Shown here in pieces: positions 33,821-42,466 of a stretch of 64,000 nucleotides of DNA. The notes beneath the pieces were generated by a model that saw only the letters and a program-made list of their open reading frames with translations, was not told the DNA's origin and ran no database searches. Source of the DNA: Mucilaginibacter paludis DSM 18603 (GTDB lineage: Bacteria; Bacteroidota; Bacteroidia; Sphingobacteriales; Sphingobacteriaceae); the NCBI RefSeq assembly GCF_000166195.2, contig NZ_CM001403.1, positions 4,234,432 to 4,298,431 on the forward strand, read 5' to 3'. Position 1 is the stretch's first letter. The number at the start of each line of letters is the position of its first letter. A program made the translations under genes and the position numbers.

Positions 33821-34630
33821 TTATTTCCAATGATTCAACGAATCTATCAGGTCGGGATAAATAAAACGATAGCCCAGATCCTTTTCAAGCTGAACTGAGT
33901 CAATCATTTTCCATCCTGCCAGTTCATCAATAAATTCGGGTAAAGGTAATCCGGCCTGTTGGGCGGCGGCTGTGTAAAAAGCCGCACGGGTGGGATGCGA
34001 TGGCGCGGCTGCGTGATAAATTGGGGCCGTCAATTCCGCATTTAATACAGTTTTAATTACGGCAATACAATCATCCAGGTGGATGAGGTTTACAGGGGCT
34101 TTGCCATTAGGGATGTTTTTTTTGCCGGCAAAAAACCGGGATGGATGCCTGCCAGGGCCAATTAATCCGGCAAAACGGATAACGGTAGTTTTAAAGGATG
34201 AACACTGGGTAAATAATTTTTCGGATTTAAACACCACTGTATTTTCGTCAACATCATCAGTGTCGATAATGGGTTTGTTAAGTTCGGGATAAACGGAAGT
34301 TGAACTGATGAAAATTACCTTTTTAATCGGCGAGGACCGGGCAAAGTTTACCAGGTTGGCCACTTGTTCAAGATATTCTGTTTCACTCCGTTTTTTTAAA
34401 GATGGTGGCACATTAAACAGCAACGTTTCGCTGTTTAAAAATAAATTCGTATCCGAATCTTTTATTTCTTGCAGATGTACTAAATAAGGATCAATTTCGT
34501 TAGCCGATAATAAATTAATTTTATCAATAGTGGTGGTAGAGCCTTTAACCCTCCACCCACTGGCTACCAGTTGAATAGCTAACGGAAAGCCAAGCCATCC
34601 GCAACCTAAAATGCTTATATTTTTATCCAA
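33821..34630 (-). CDS. SDR-family NAD(P)-binding protein (YeeZ-like)
   Basis: This 269-residue atypical Rossmann-fold protein has ISILGCGWLGFPLAIQLVASG at residues 5-25 and VIFISSTSVYPELN for the serine/tyrosine region (SSTSVY). LIHLDDCIAVIKTVL lies near residue 190. It resembles YeeZ-type epimerase/reductase-like proteins of unknown substrate. The start is a TTG at 34630, since no ATG precedes the nucleotide-binding motif. A TACCTTTG -7 box at 34648-34655 (minus strand) predicts a leader of only about 12 nt, which supports this start. It is divergent from the OmpA lipoprotein gene. Confidence 0.8.
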   Translation of the reverse strand: MDKNISILGCGWLGFPLAIQLVASGWRVKGSTTTIDKINLLSANEIDPYLVHLQEIKDSDTNLFLNSETLLFNVPPSLKKRSETEYLEQVANLVNFARSSPIKKVIFISSTSVYPELNKPIIDTDDVDENTVVFKSEKLFTQCSSFKTTVIRFAGLIGPGRHPSRFFAGKKNIPNGKAPVNLIHLDDCIAVIKTVLNAELTAPIYHAAAPSHPTRAAFYTAAAQQAGLPLPEFIDELAGWKMIDSVQLEKDLGYRFIYPDLIDSLNHWK

Positions 34631-34719
34631 AATTTGTATTTAAAATGCAAAGGTATCATTTAAATTTTTTGGCACTTCCTTTGTATATTTATCAAAAAAT
34701 ACAATCCATTATAATTGAT

Positions 34720-35403
34720 ATGAAAGCGTTCAAATTAAAGTTGGCAACATTTAGCATCGCATTGGCTATGGCATCAATGTTAGGTACAAGTTGCAATTCG
34801 TTAACAAAAACTCAAAAAGGTACAGCAATAGGTGCCGGTGCTGGTGGTACCATAGGCGCTTTGATAGGTAAAAGGGCAGGCAATACGGCCTTGGGTGCTA
34901 TTATTGGTGGTGCTTTGGGTGGCACGGCAGGAGCTTTTATTGGTCGTAATATGGACAAGCAAGCAGCCGAAATAAAAAATACCGTACCCGGAGCGCAAGT
35001 AGTACGCGAAGGCGAGGGTATCATTGTTAAATTTGACTCAGGTATTTTGTTCGATATTGATAAAACAGCTCTTAAGCCTGTTGCTAAAACAAATATTGAT
35101 CAATTATCGGCCTCGTTAAAAAAGAATCCGGAAACCAATATTTTGATTGTGGGCCATACCGATAATACCGGTACCGCGGCGCACAACATGGACCTGTCTG
35201 TCCGCAGGGCCGAAGCGGTAAAAGCTTACGCTATTGCTGCCGGTGTTGATGCATCTCGTTTAACAACACAGGGTAAAGGCGATACCGAGCCTATTGCCGA
35301 CAATACTACAGTTGATGGCCGTACGCAAAACCGCCGTGTTGAAATTGTAATTGTTGCTAACGACCAGATGAAGAATCAGGCTAAACAAGTAGCTGTAAAT
35401 TAA
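34720..35403 (+). CDS. OmpA-family protein with glycine-zipper domain, probable lipoprotein
   Basis: I choose the ATG at 34720 (MKAFKLKLATFSIALAMASM, 227 residues), giving a signal sequence that ends in LGTSC, a loose lipobox. Residues 35-80 form a glycine-zipper (GTAIGAGAGGTIGALIGKRA, then GAIIGGALGGTAGAFIG). Residues about 105-215 are an OmpA-like peptidoglycan-binding domain (FDSGILFDIDKTALKP, ILIVGHTDNTG, SVRRAEAVKAYAIAAGV, NRRVEIVI). It is likely outer-membrane anchored and bound to peptidoglycan. It stands alone with a strong terminator, so a structural or stress role is likely but unproven. Confidence 0.9.
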   Translation: MKAFKLKLATFSIALAMASMLGTSCNSLTKTQKGTAIGAGAGGTIGALIGKRAGNTALGAIIGGALGGTAGAFIGRNMDKQAAEIKNTVPGAQVVREGEGIIVKFDSGILFDIDKTALKPVAKTNIDQLSASLKKNPETNILIVGHTDNTGTAAHNMDLSVRRAEAVKAYAIAAGVDASRLTTQGKGDTEPIADNTTVDGRTQNRRVEIVIVANDQMKNQAKQVAVN

Positions 35404-35470
35404 TAGTGTTGAGCCTAAAGCTTTGAGTACTCAATGTTGTGTCCTCGAAACTTTAATACTCATAAATAAG

Positions 35471-35513
35471 CAAAGTCCCTTTCGTTAATTTCGGAAGGGA
35501 CTTTGTTGTTATT
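35471..35513 (+). terminator. Terminator of the OmpA-family gene
   Basis: CAAAGTCCCTT and AAGGGACTTTG form an 11-bp stem with a 13-nt loop, followed by TTGTTATTATT. Confidence 0.85.
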
Positions 35514-35572
35514 ATTAAACAAACAGGTTATATAATTGGTTAACTTTAAACCACAACAACCCAAATAAAACC

Positions 35573-36421
35573 ATGAAAAAGTTATTACTACTTATTGCCG
35601 TTATTTTAACAGGCTCAATGGCGTACAGCCAAAACAAAGGACCTGTAGCTTGTTGCTATCCAACAGCCACGCAACGCTTTGCCATGCTGGCAAACAATCC
35701 TAAATTTGTTAAGGCACATCCTAATCCATTGCCTTTCCGCTTTCAAAGTGCTATAGCTAAAGCCATCACTTATAAAACCCCCGATGGCAAAACCGCTGTT
35801 GCTTATGAGTTGAAAGCCAAAAAAACAACTAATAATTATTTGCTGGTGGTACATGAGTACTTTGGGCTAAACGATTATATTAAACAGGTATCTGAAAAAT
35901 TGTATAACGACCTGGGCAACGTGAATGTTATAGCCCTCGACTTATACGACGGTAAAGTAACCGCTGACCGCAATGAAGCAGCTAAATTAATGCAGTCCGT
36001 TAAAGAAGACCGCGCACAGGCTATTGTTAAAGGTGCCATTGCTTATGCTGGTAGCAAAGCGCGTATTGCTACCATTGGCTGGTGCTTTGGCGGTGGCTGG
36101 AGTTTGCAAACCACTTTGCTTGCAGGCAAACAAGCGGTGGGCTGCGTAATGTACTACGGTATGCCAGAACAGGATGTGGACAAATTAAAAACTTTGAATA
36201 CAGATGTGCTTGGCCTTTTTGGTAATAAGGACCAGTGGATAAATCCGAAGGTAGTTGCCACTTTTGAAGAGAATATGAAGAAAGCTGGTAAAAAGCTAAC
36301 TGTTTATAGTTACGATGCCGACCACGCCTTTGCAAACCCAAGCGGACCTAACTACAACAGCACAGCTGGCAAAGATGCTTACGCACATACTCTGGCCTTT
36401 TTAAAACCCCGGTTAAAGTAG
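35573..36421 (+). CDS. Secreted dienelactone hydrolase-family protein
   Basis: This 282-residue alpha/beta hydrolase has a signal peptide (MKKLLLLIAVILTGSMAYSQ). The nucleophile is the Cys in IGWCFGGGW (G-x-C-x-G), as in dienelactone hydrolases. Asp is in FGNKDQWINP and His in YDADHAFANPSG. NNYLLVVHEYFGLNDYIK near residue 85 is the conserved oxyanion region. The natural substrate is unknown, and periplasmic esterases of this group are common in Bacteroidota. It is monocistronic, with its own terminator. Confidence 0.9.
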   Translation: MKKLLLLIAVILTGSMAYSQNKGPVACCYPTATQRFAMLANNPKFVKAHPNPLPFRFQSAIAKAITYKTPDGKTAVAYELKAKKTTNNYLLVVHEYFGLNDYIKQVSEKLYNDLGNVNVIALDLYDGKVTADRNEAAKLMQSVKEDRAQAIVKGAIAYAGSKARIATIGWCFGGGWSLQTTLLAGKQAVGCVMYYGMPEQDVDKLKTLNTDVLGLFGNKDQWINPKVVATFEENMKKAGKKLTVYSYDADHAFANPSGPNYNSTAGKDAYAHTLAFLKPRLK

Positions 36422-36451
36422 CGTAATTTCGGAGTTCGGATTTTTTAAATG

Positions 36452-36490
36452 GTTCATGCCTGTAATTATAGGTATGAACTATTTTTATAT
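36452..36490 (+). terminator. Terminator of the dienelactone hydrolase gene
   Basis: GTTCAT-G-CCT pairs with AGG-T-ATGAAC, followed by TATTTTTATAT. It lies just ahead of the NUDIX start, which argues against translating that gene from within it. Confidence 0.75.
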
Positions 36491-36500
36491 AGTTAAAAAT

Positions 36501-36980
36501 ATGGCTAAACAAAGCGCGGGCATACTGTTATTCAGGTTGATAAGCAACAGCCTTGAAGTGTTATTGGTTCATCCCGGTGGGCCGTTTTTTAAAAATAAGG
36601 ATTTGGGCAGTTGGAGTATACCGAAAGGCGAATTTTTGGATGATGAAGATGCTCTGCTGGCTGCCCGGCGCGAGTTTAAGGAAGAAACCGGCTTTGATAT
36701 CACCGGCGATTTTTTAAAACTAAAGCCCGTTAAGTTAAAAAGCGGGAAAAATATACATACCTGGGCAGTAAAAGGCGATATTGATGCCGGTGCCATCGTG
36801 AGCAATACTTTTGAGATACAATGGCCGCCATCATCGGGTAGGATACAAGCATTTCCAGAAATTGACCGGGCAGCCTGGTTTACTGTAGACGGGGCACGAG
36901 ATAAGATAAACCCGGCACAGTTTCCGCTGATTGAGGAGCTGCAAGTGATGTTAAGCAAACACACAACCCGAAAATTATAA
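36501..36980 (+). CDS. NUDIX hydrolase
   Basis: I choose the ATG at 36501 (MAKQSAGILLFRL, 159 residues); the longer open frame starts inside the preceding terminator. The NUDIX box is GEFLDDEDALLAARREFKEE followed by TG (Gx5Ex7REUxEExGU, residues 45-66), within WSIPKGEF. It resembles the diadenosine tetraphosphatase/YfcD-like small NUDIX proteins. The C-terminal FPEIDRAAWFTVDGARDKI is a typical substrate-side motif. The substrate is not predictable. It is probably cytosolic nucleotide clean-up. Confidence 0.9.
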   Translation: MAKQSAGILLFRLISNSLEVLLVHPGGPFFKNKDLGSWSIPKGEFLDDEDALLAARREFKEETGFDITGDFLKLKPVKLKSGKNIHTWAVKGDIDAGAIVSNTFEIQWPPSSGRIQAFPEIDRAAWFTVDGARDKINPAQFPLIEELQVMLSKHTTRKL

Positions 36981-37014
36981 AAGAGTCACTCAAAGGCGCC
37001 AGGACGCTAAGAAA

Positions 37015-37063
37015 CGAGACATAAAAACTTTGCGCCTTTGTGTGCAAATCCTTTAACTTAATA
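37015..37063. repeat. Intergenic repeat word, copy 1
   Basis: GACATAAAAACTTTGCGCCT followed by TTGTGTGCAAATCCTTTAAC and TTAATAG recurs in slightly changed form at 48012-48068. It lies between the NUDIX and aminotransferase genes. Confidence 0.6.
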
Positions 37064-37198
37064 GTGCTCGGGAGGGGGCTGAAGGGCCTGAAATATTTAT
37101 TAAGCAGGCAAGTTATTAAACCCGCTTTTGCAGCTAAAGGTATAGTAAGGTATTTGTTTATAATCCTCTATATTTGCACCTCTTAAATTATAAAAATC

Positions 37199-38452
37199 AT
37201 GATGGTATCAAAGTTGGCTCAAAACCTGCGGGGATCTGAAATTATTAAGATCGCGGGCGAGATCAATGAATTAAAAAGACAAGGACAGAATATTGCCAAT
37301 TTAACCATAGGCGATTTTGATTCAAATATCTATCCTATTCCGGACGAGCTTAAGCAAGGTATTGTTGATGCTTATCATGCCAATCAAACTAATTATCCGC
37401 CTGCTGATGGCGTATTAAGTTTGCGCGAAAGTGTATCCGGCTTTATCACTTCAGAATATCATTTGGACTATAAACCAAACCAGATCCTGATTTCGGGCGG
37501 TTCAAGGCCGCTCATCTATGCCACTTACCTGGCCCTGGTTGATCCTGGCGAAAAGGTGGTATTCCCGGCACCATCGTGGAACAATAATCACTACTGCGAT
37601 TTGTTAACTGCGGAAGCTACCATAGTACAAACCAGCCCCGAAAATAATTTTATGCCTACGGCCGATGAAATTCGTCCGCATTTAAAAGGGGCTGTTATGT
37701 TGGCCCTGTGTTCGCCGCTTAACCCAACCGGTACCATGTTCACCAAAAAAGCTTTGGAAGAAATATGCGACCTGGTTATCGAAGAAAATAAGAGCCGGAG
37801 CGCCGATGAAAAGCCTTTGTACGTTTTGTACGATCAGATCTATTCGCAATTAACCTTTGGGGTACACAAACATTACGATCCGGTTTCTTTACGCCCCGAG
37901 CTGAAAGATTACGTTGTATTTATCGATGGATCGTCCAAATGTTTTGCCGCCACCGGTGTTAGGGTAGGCTGGGGTTTTGGCCCGGCAGAAATTATCAACA
38001 ACATGAAGGCCATTGTAGGCCACATGGGCGCATGGGCGCCAAAAGCGGAGCAGGTTGCCATGGCTTCGTTTTTAAAGGACAGGCCAAGTGTTACCAATTA
38101 CCTGGACGCACTGAAAGAGCGCATTCAGGCCAGCTTGCAAGCATTATATAACGGCTTTATGGCGCTGAAGGGCGAAGGATTTTCGGTTGATGCGATTGAA
38201 CCAATGGGTGCGATATACCTTACCGTAAAAATTGATTATACCGGTAAAACCACACCCGATGGTAACCTGATCAAAAACTCGGCAGATGTTAATTTTTACC
38301 TGATTAAAGAGGCTGGATGTGCATTGGTGCCATTCTCGGCCTTCGGTACTGATGACGATCTCACCTGGTTCCGCGCGTCGGTAGGCGCATGCGCTCTTGA
38401 AGAGATTCAGCAGATGATCCCGAGGATTAAAACTGCGTTAGCTAAGTTATAG
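37199..38452 (+). CDS. Pyridoxal-phosphate-dependent aminotransferase (class I/II)
   Basis: This 417-residue fold-type I aminotransferase has NYPPADGVLSLRESV (about residues 65-79), ISGGSRPLIYATYLALVDPG, CSPLNPTGTMF (Asn of the PLP site) and YVLYDQIYSQLTF (Asp/Tyr). The Schiff-base lysine is in DGSSKCFAATGVRVGW near residue 243. It belongs to the aspartate/aromatic aminotransferase group; the amino donor is not predictable. A TATATTTG -7 box at 37169-37176 gives a leader of about 20 nt. The start could be either of two adjacent ATGs. Confidence 0.9.
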   Translation: MMVSKLAQNLRGSEIIKIAGEINELKRQGQNIANLTIGDFDSNIYPIPDELKQGIVDAYHANQTNYPPADGVLSLRESVSGFITSEYHLDYKPNQILISGGSRPLIYATYLALVDPGEKVVFPAPSWNNNHYCDLLTAEATIVQTSPENNFMPTADEIRPHLKGAVMLALCSPLNPTGTMFTKKALEEICDLVIEENKSRSADEKPLYVLYDQIYSQLTFGVHKHYDPVSLRPELKDYVVFIDGSSKCFAATGVRVGWGFGPAEIINNMKAIVGHMGAWAPKAEQVAMASFLKDRPSVTNYLDALKERIQASLQALYNGFMALKGEGFSVDAIEPMGAIYLTVKIDYTGKTTPDGNLIKNSADVNFYLIKEAGCALVPFSAFGTDDDLTWFRASVGACALEEIQQMIPRIKTALAKL

Positions 38453-38454
38453 TT

Positions 38455-38634
38455 TTAGAAGAGGCAAGAAGTGAGAATCAGGAAGTAAGAGGGTGGAGGG
38501 GAAGAGAGTAGAGAGTCAAGAAGTAAGAATCAGGAAGTAAGAGGTGATGCCTTTTCTTCTGGCTCTTACTTGTAGCCTCTTGTTTCTTACATCTCGCTTC
38601 TTGCTTCTCGCTTCTTACCTCTTGCTTCTTCTCA
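38455..38634. repeat. Purine/pyrimidine-asymmetric inverted repeat made of short words
   Basis: Positions 38460-38545 are built from GAAGTAAGA/CAAGAAG/AATCAGGAAG words (nearly all purine). Positions 38553-38634 are built from CTTCTTGCTTCTCGCTTC-type words (nearly all pyrimidine). The halves can fold on each other. The same words occur in the rRNA spacer at 63326-63372. Confidence 0.75.
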
Positions 38635-39351
38635 CTAAGCTACTTTAGAGATATACTTTACCAGGCTTTTTTTAGCTACGGGTAACAGGGTTTGTTCCAG
38701 CGGAAAAGTTACTCCACTTTCTACATGGTAAACAGCCGGGTTGGGCAAATGCTTGTAGCGGTAAATCAAATCGCTTTTAATAGCTTCAGGTGTGTTTACC
38801 AGGTTTTGCTCATATACATCCACCAGGCGGGTATTAATGCCGCGGTATTTATCGTCTTTGGTTTCAAAAATGGTAATCTGGTACTCATAAACCCAATTGC
38901 CCTTCTGGCTGCCGTTGCGTAACGAGAAATAACCATGATAAGGGATGAGCGGAATTAACCCAACCGGATCAATATTGAGATTTCGCTCCACAAAATCATA
39001 GATTTCTTTACCCGTTTTAATTGTGGGGTCCATTTTATTAATGGCATAAGCTATAATCTGCTCAATTTCGAGCATCGAGCTATCATCCTGCACTATTTTT
39101 TTGTAGGTAAGTTTTACGGCGTCAATATCGGCCTTGGTTAACCTTTGCGGAAAAGCTTGTTGCAGGTGTGTTTTATTCTCCTTAAAACATACCAGGTTGT
39201 TGTAGTGAAATATCAAATCAGTTAAATTGGGATATAAACGGCTCTTATCAAAATGCCGGTTAATCTCCTGTAAATAGTCGAGCAGTACATATTTTTTATG
39301 CTCAAAATCTATGTAGCCCTCCACAAACCAATTAATTCCTAACGATTTCAT
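38635..39351 (-). CDS. Conserved hypothetical protein
   Basis: This 238-residue soluble protein has no signal peptide, and I do not recognise a named family. It begins MKSLGINWFVEGYIDFEHKKYVL. It is rich in charged helices in the first half (LTKADIDAVKLTYKKIVQDD). In the second half (GYFSLRNGSQKGNWVYEYQ, FETKDDKYRGINTRLVDVYE) it has beta-like stretches with conserved-looking aromatic residues. It is divergent from the RsmI-like methylase gene with only a 53-nt gap. Codon use matches its neighbours, so it is real, but its role is unknown. Confidence 0.8.
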   Translation of the reverse strand: MKSLGINWFVEGYIDFEHKKYVLLDYLQEINRHFDKSRLYPNLTDLIFHYNNLVCFKENKTHLQQAFPQRLTKADIDAVKLTYKKIVQDDSSMLEIEQIIAYAINKMDPTIKTGKEIYDFVERNLNIDPVGLIPLIPYHGYFSLRNGSQKGNWVYEYQITIFETKDDKYRGINTRLVDVYEQNLVNTPEAIKSDLIYRYKHLPNPAVYHVESGVTFPLEQTLLPVAKKSLVKYISKVA

Positions 39352-39404
39352 TTTTGTAGCTCCTTTCCGGAGTTTAAATTACAAAAAAAAGGCCACTTTT
39401 GCAT

Positions 39405-40115
39405 ATGCCCAAAGGAACACTATTTTTAATTCCGGTTCCGCTTGCCGAAAACGCGGTAGCCAAATCACTTACGCCGTACCTGGTTGATACCATCAACAGC
39501 ATAAACGAATACATTGTAGAAAACGAAAAAACAGCCCGGCGCTGCCTCAAAGAGGCCGGATTAAAAACACCGCAAAGCGAGTTGCTTATTCATGATTATG
39601 GAAAACACAACCGGAGCAGCGGCTTAGGCGAGTTTTTTGTGGGGCTTGAATCCGGAAAATCTGTTGGGTTGATGAGCGAAGCCGGTTGCCCCGGCGTGGC
39701 CGATCCGGGAGCCGATATTGTTGCCGAGGCGCATAAACGGAGCATTAAAGTGGTGCCACTTACCGGCCCGAGCTCTATTTTGCTCGCCTTAATGGCGTCG
39801 GGCTTTAACGGGCAAAGCTTTACATTTAACGGCTACCTGCCCATAGATAAGGCTGAACGCAGTAAACGGATCAAAGAGCTGGAGATGTTGGCAGAGCGGA
39901 ATAACCAAACCCAAATTTTTATTGAAACGCCGTTCCGTAATAATTCATTGCTCGAAGAGGTTTTAAAGAGCTGTAACCCTAAAACCAGGCTGTGCATTGC
40001 TTGCGATATTACAGCGGATACCGAACTGATTAAAACCATGCCGGTTGCCAATTGGAAAAAACAAATCCCTGATTTGCATAAAAGGCCAACTATTTTTCTG
40101 CTGTTTCGTTCATAA
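39405..40115 (+). CDS. RsmI-like SAM-dependent methyltransferase (tetrapyrrole methylase family)
   Basis: I choose the ATG at 39405 (MPKGTLFLIPVPLAENAV, 236 residues). The protein has the tetrapyrrole methylase fold: GTLFLIPVPL at the start, LMSEAGCPGVADPGADIVAEAH in the middle (the RsmI P-loop-like region), PLTGPSSILLALMASGF, and IFIETPFRNNSLLEE. It resembles 16S rRNA 2'-O-methyltransferase RsmI but is shorter and differs at the N-terminus. It may be a Bacteroidota paralogue with another target. It is followed after 3 nt by the FAD monooxygenase gene, so the two are probably co-transcribed. Confidence 0.85.
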   Translation: MPKGTLFLIPVPLAENAVAKSLTPYLVDTINSINEYIVENEKTARRCLKEAGLKTPQSELLIHDYGKHNRSSGLGEFFVGLESGKSVGLMSEAGCPGVADPGADIVAEAHKRSIKVVPLTGPSSILLALMASGFNGQSFTFNGYLPIDKAERSKRIKELEMLAERNNQTQIFIETPFRNNSLLEEVLKSCNPKTRLCIACDITADTELIKTMPVANWKKQIPDLHKRPTIFLLFRS

Positions 40116-40118
40116 CAA

Positions 40119-41714
40119 ATGAAACTTGCCACGCAACATACCTCTGTTTTAATTGTAGGTGCAGGCCCTTCGGGGCTGATGATGGCGGCTCAATTATTAC
40201 GTTATGGCATCCAGCCAATTATCATCGACGATAAAAAAGGACCTACGGATCAGTCGCGTGCTTTAGCTGTACAGGCCCGCTCGCTCGAAATTTATCGTCA
40301 AATGGGCGTTTCAGACAGGGTTTTAAACGAGGGAAAAAAAGCTTTAGGGGTTGATTTTAGCCAGGAAGGTAAGCTGATGGCCGGGCTGTCGCTAAGCGAT
40401 ATGGGCGATCAGCAAACCCTGTTCCCGTTTTTGCTGATGTATCCTCAAAGCAAAAACGAACGACTTTTGCTTGATTTTCTTACTCAAAACTGCTGCCCTG
40501 TCTATTGGGATACATCTCTTATCTCTTTTAATCAGCAAGAAAAACATATTGACGTAGTACTGAAAAATGCCGGTGAAGAAATTGGCCTTAGCTGTGATTG
40601 GCTTATCGGCGCGGATGGCGCGCACAGCACGGTACGTAAACAACTTGGTATTCCGTTTAATGGCGATACTTACCAGCATGGGTTTTACCTGGCTGATATT
40701 ACTTTGGAGCATCAGGAAGATGACCATATCCATCTTTTTTTATCGGATAGTGGCTTCGCGGCATTTTTTTTAATGCCCGAAGATAGGCGCTACAGAATAG
40801 TAGGCAGCCTGCCCCCCGAATTATCATCGATAGAAAAACTAACTCTCGGCGATATTGAGCCGCACCTCAAAAATATTACAAAAAACAAACTGGGTATTAC
40901 CGAATGCCATTGGTTTACAACTTATCGCCTGCATCACCGCATGGCCGGGAGTTTTAATAACCAGCGGAGTTTTTTAATAGGAGATTCTGCGCATATCCAT
41001 TCGCCGGTGGGTGGGCAAGGTATGAATACGGGCCTGCAGGACGCGTATAATTTAGCCTGGAAACTGGCAGGTGCCATTAATGGGCAGTATAACCCTGCAC
41101 TATTAGATAGCTATGCCGCCGAGCGGATGCCTGTTGCCAGGGAGTTATTGAAAACCACAGATCGCGCTTTTAACTTTATTTTATCTGATGGCTTTTGGGC
41201 TGGGATACTCAAAAAATGGTTGTTGCCGAGTATTTTAAAAAAAGTATGGGGTAACGCCAAATTGCGTAAAACCTTTTTTACTAAAATATCGCAAATAGGA
41301 ATCAATTATCGCGACAGCAAAATAAACCTGCATTTAAGCCAGTCCACCAAAATAAAAGCGGGTGACAGGCTGCCGTATCTTACGGTTTTTGACGAAAAAA
41401 AATTGATTGAAACCGACCTGCACGAATGGTGCAGTAAGCCGGGTTTTACTTTTATAGCGATGGGGCAGTTATCCGAAGGGGAGTTATTCAGGCTGGCGCG
41501 ATGGATAACCCAAAACTATCCCGGTACCCTTAACTTTTTTTACCTGCCGCCAAGCAACAAAAACCGGCATGTTTTTAATGAGTTCGAAGTTACCGCCAGG
41601 CAGCAAAAAACATTGATTGTGCGCCCGGATATGTACATTGGGTTTATCAATGATGGCGTTGATATGGTTAAGATTGATAGTTATATGAAGAATGTGGTGG
41701 GGATGGTGAAGTGA
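40119..41714 (+). CDS. FAD-dependent monooxygenase (PHBH/UbiH-like, group A flavoprotein)
   Basis: This 531-residue flavoprotein has VLIVGAGPSGLMMAAQLLRYG at residues 10-30 (FAD ADP-binding). DWLIGADGAHSTVRKQLGI lies near residue 160 (the DG motif), and FLIGDSAHIHSPVGGQGMNTG near residue 286 (the GD motif). A C-terminal thioredoxin-like domain, as in phenol and resorcinol-type hydroxylases, is suggested by GDRLPYLTVFDEKKLIE and TLIVRPDMYIGFINDG. It hydroxylates an aromatic or polyketide-like compound with NAD(P)H and O2; the substrate is unknown. It starts 3 nt after the methylase gene. Confidence 0.9.
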   Translation: MKLATQHTSVLIVGAGPSGLMMAAQLLRYGIQPIIIDDKKGPTDQSRALAVQARSLEIYRQMGVSDRVLNEGKKALGVDFSQEGKLMAGLSLSDMGDQQTLFPFLLMYPQSKNERLLLDFLTQNCCPVYWDTSLISFNQQEKHIDVVLKNAGEEIGLSCDWLIGADGAHSTVRKQLGIPFNGDTYQHGFYLADITLEHQEDDHIHLFLSDSGFAAFFLMPEDRRYRIVGSLPPELSSIEKLTLGDIEPHLKNITKNKLGITECHWFTTYRLHHRMAGSFNNQRSFLIGDSAHIHSPVGGQGMNTGLQDAYNLAWKLAGAINGQYNPALLDSYAAERMPVARELLKTTDRAFNFILSDGFWAGILKKWLLPSILKKVWGNAKLRKTFFTKISQIGINYRDSKINLHLSQSTKIKAGDRLPYLTVFDEKKLIETDLHEWCSKPGFTFIAMGQLSEGELFRLARWITQNYPGTLNFFYLPPSNKNRHVFNEFEVTARQQKTLIVRPDMYIGFINDGVDMVKIDSYMKNVVGMVK

Positions 41715-41869
41715 GTGGGATATGTTGAACATAAATGCAAACTTGCTTGATCAAATAGATAGCCTTACCAAGGCCTGCACTACATTGCCAGGTTCGATTT
41801 GGAAGTTTGCCCAATTGTATAGAGATCACTTTACCGTATCTGCTGATACTGATTCTTGCTTAAGTTGTT

Positions 41870-42234
41870 GATTATCAGTATGGGTGTCATGCTGGTACTT
41901 CGTCAGGCTCAGTAGTCGAAGCAAGGTGCGGTGGCCTCTGCGAGCGCATACTGTTGTTGTTTTGTCTTCACAGGCTAAATCTTATAATGATGTCTTCTTA
42001 AGTTATTGATTATCACTGCGTATTTTTTTTCTGCAAAAAATCAGTATTCTTAATTTAGAGCCGGAGCCTTACTCAGTATGACACGCCCTTTTTTTGTGCG
42101 CGAAAGCGGTCATCCCGAGCCTGTAGAAGGACGTGCGGCATGGCCCTGTACGAGGTGTTTTTTTGATGCGGCTTATCATTTCGATTGCATAAGCCACTGA
42201 TTGTCAATGCGTAAATTATTGCTCTAATATACAG
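41870..42234. repeat. Composite interspersed repeat, locus R4 left part
   Basis: Positions 41715-42234 hold no gene. They carry GTCATGCTGGTACTTCGTCA near 41887, a CAGTATTCTTAATTTAGAGC unit at 42041-42060, and a second TTGTCAATGCG word near 42201. The unit is cut at 42234 by the IS3 element and resumes at 43732. Confidence 0.8.
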
Positions 42235-42362
42235 TGTCACGTCCTGAAAAAGGTTTACACATTTTACTGATTAATCCTGTTTCAAGTTTACACTTTATTT
42301 TAGTCCTGTAATGGGTTTACAGTTTTATAAAGATAAAGAATAACTGTTGTTGTTTGCTTGTA

Positions 42363-42445
42363 GTGTTGGAATGTGGGAAACTCCTTCAGTTTTCCATATT
42401 CCAACACGTTTTTCTTTTTTTGCTTCTTTTTTTCTTTTTGTTATC
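42363..42445. terminator. Hairpin and T-rich tract downstream of the IS transposase gene
   Basis: GTGTTGGAAT-G-TGG and CCA-T-ATTCCAACAC form a long stem at 42363-42407, closing with AAACT/AGTTT. On the plus strand it is followed by a long T-rich tract (to about 42445), a strong stop for transcription coming in from the left. On the minus strand it would also end transposase transcripts. Confidence 0.75.
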
Positions 42446-42466
42446 TCCTTTCTTTTTGTTTAAAAG

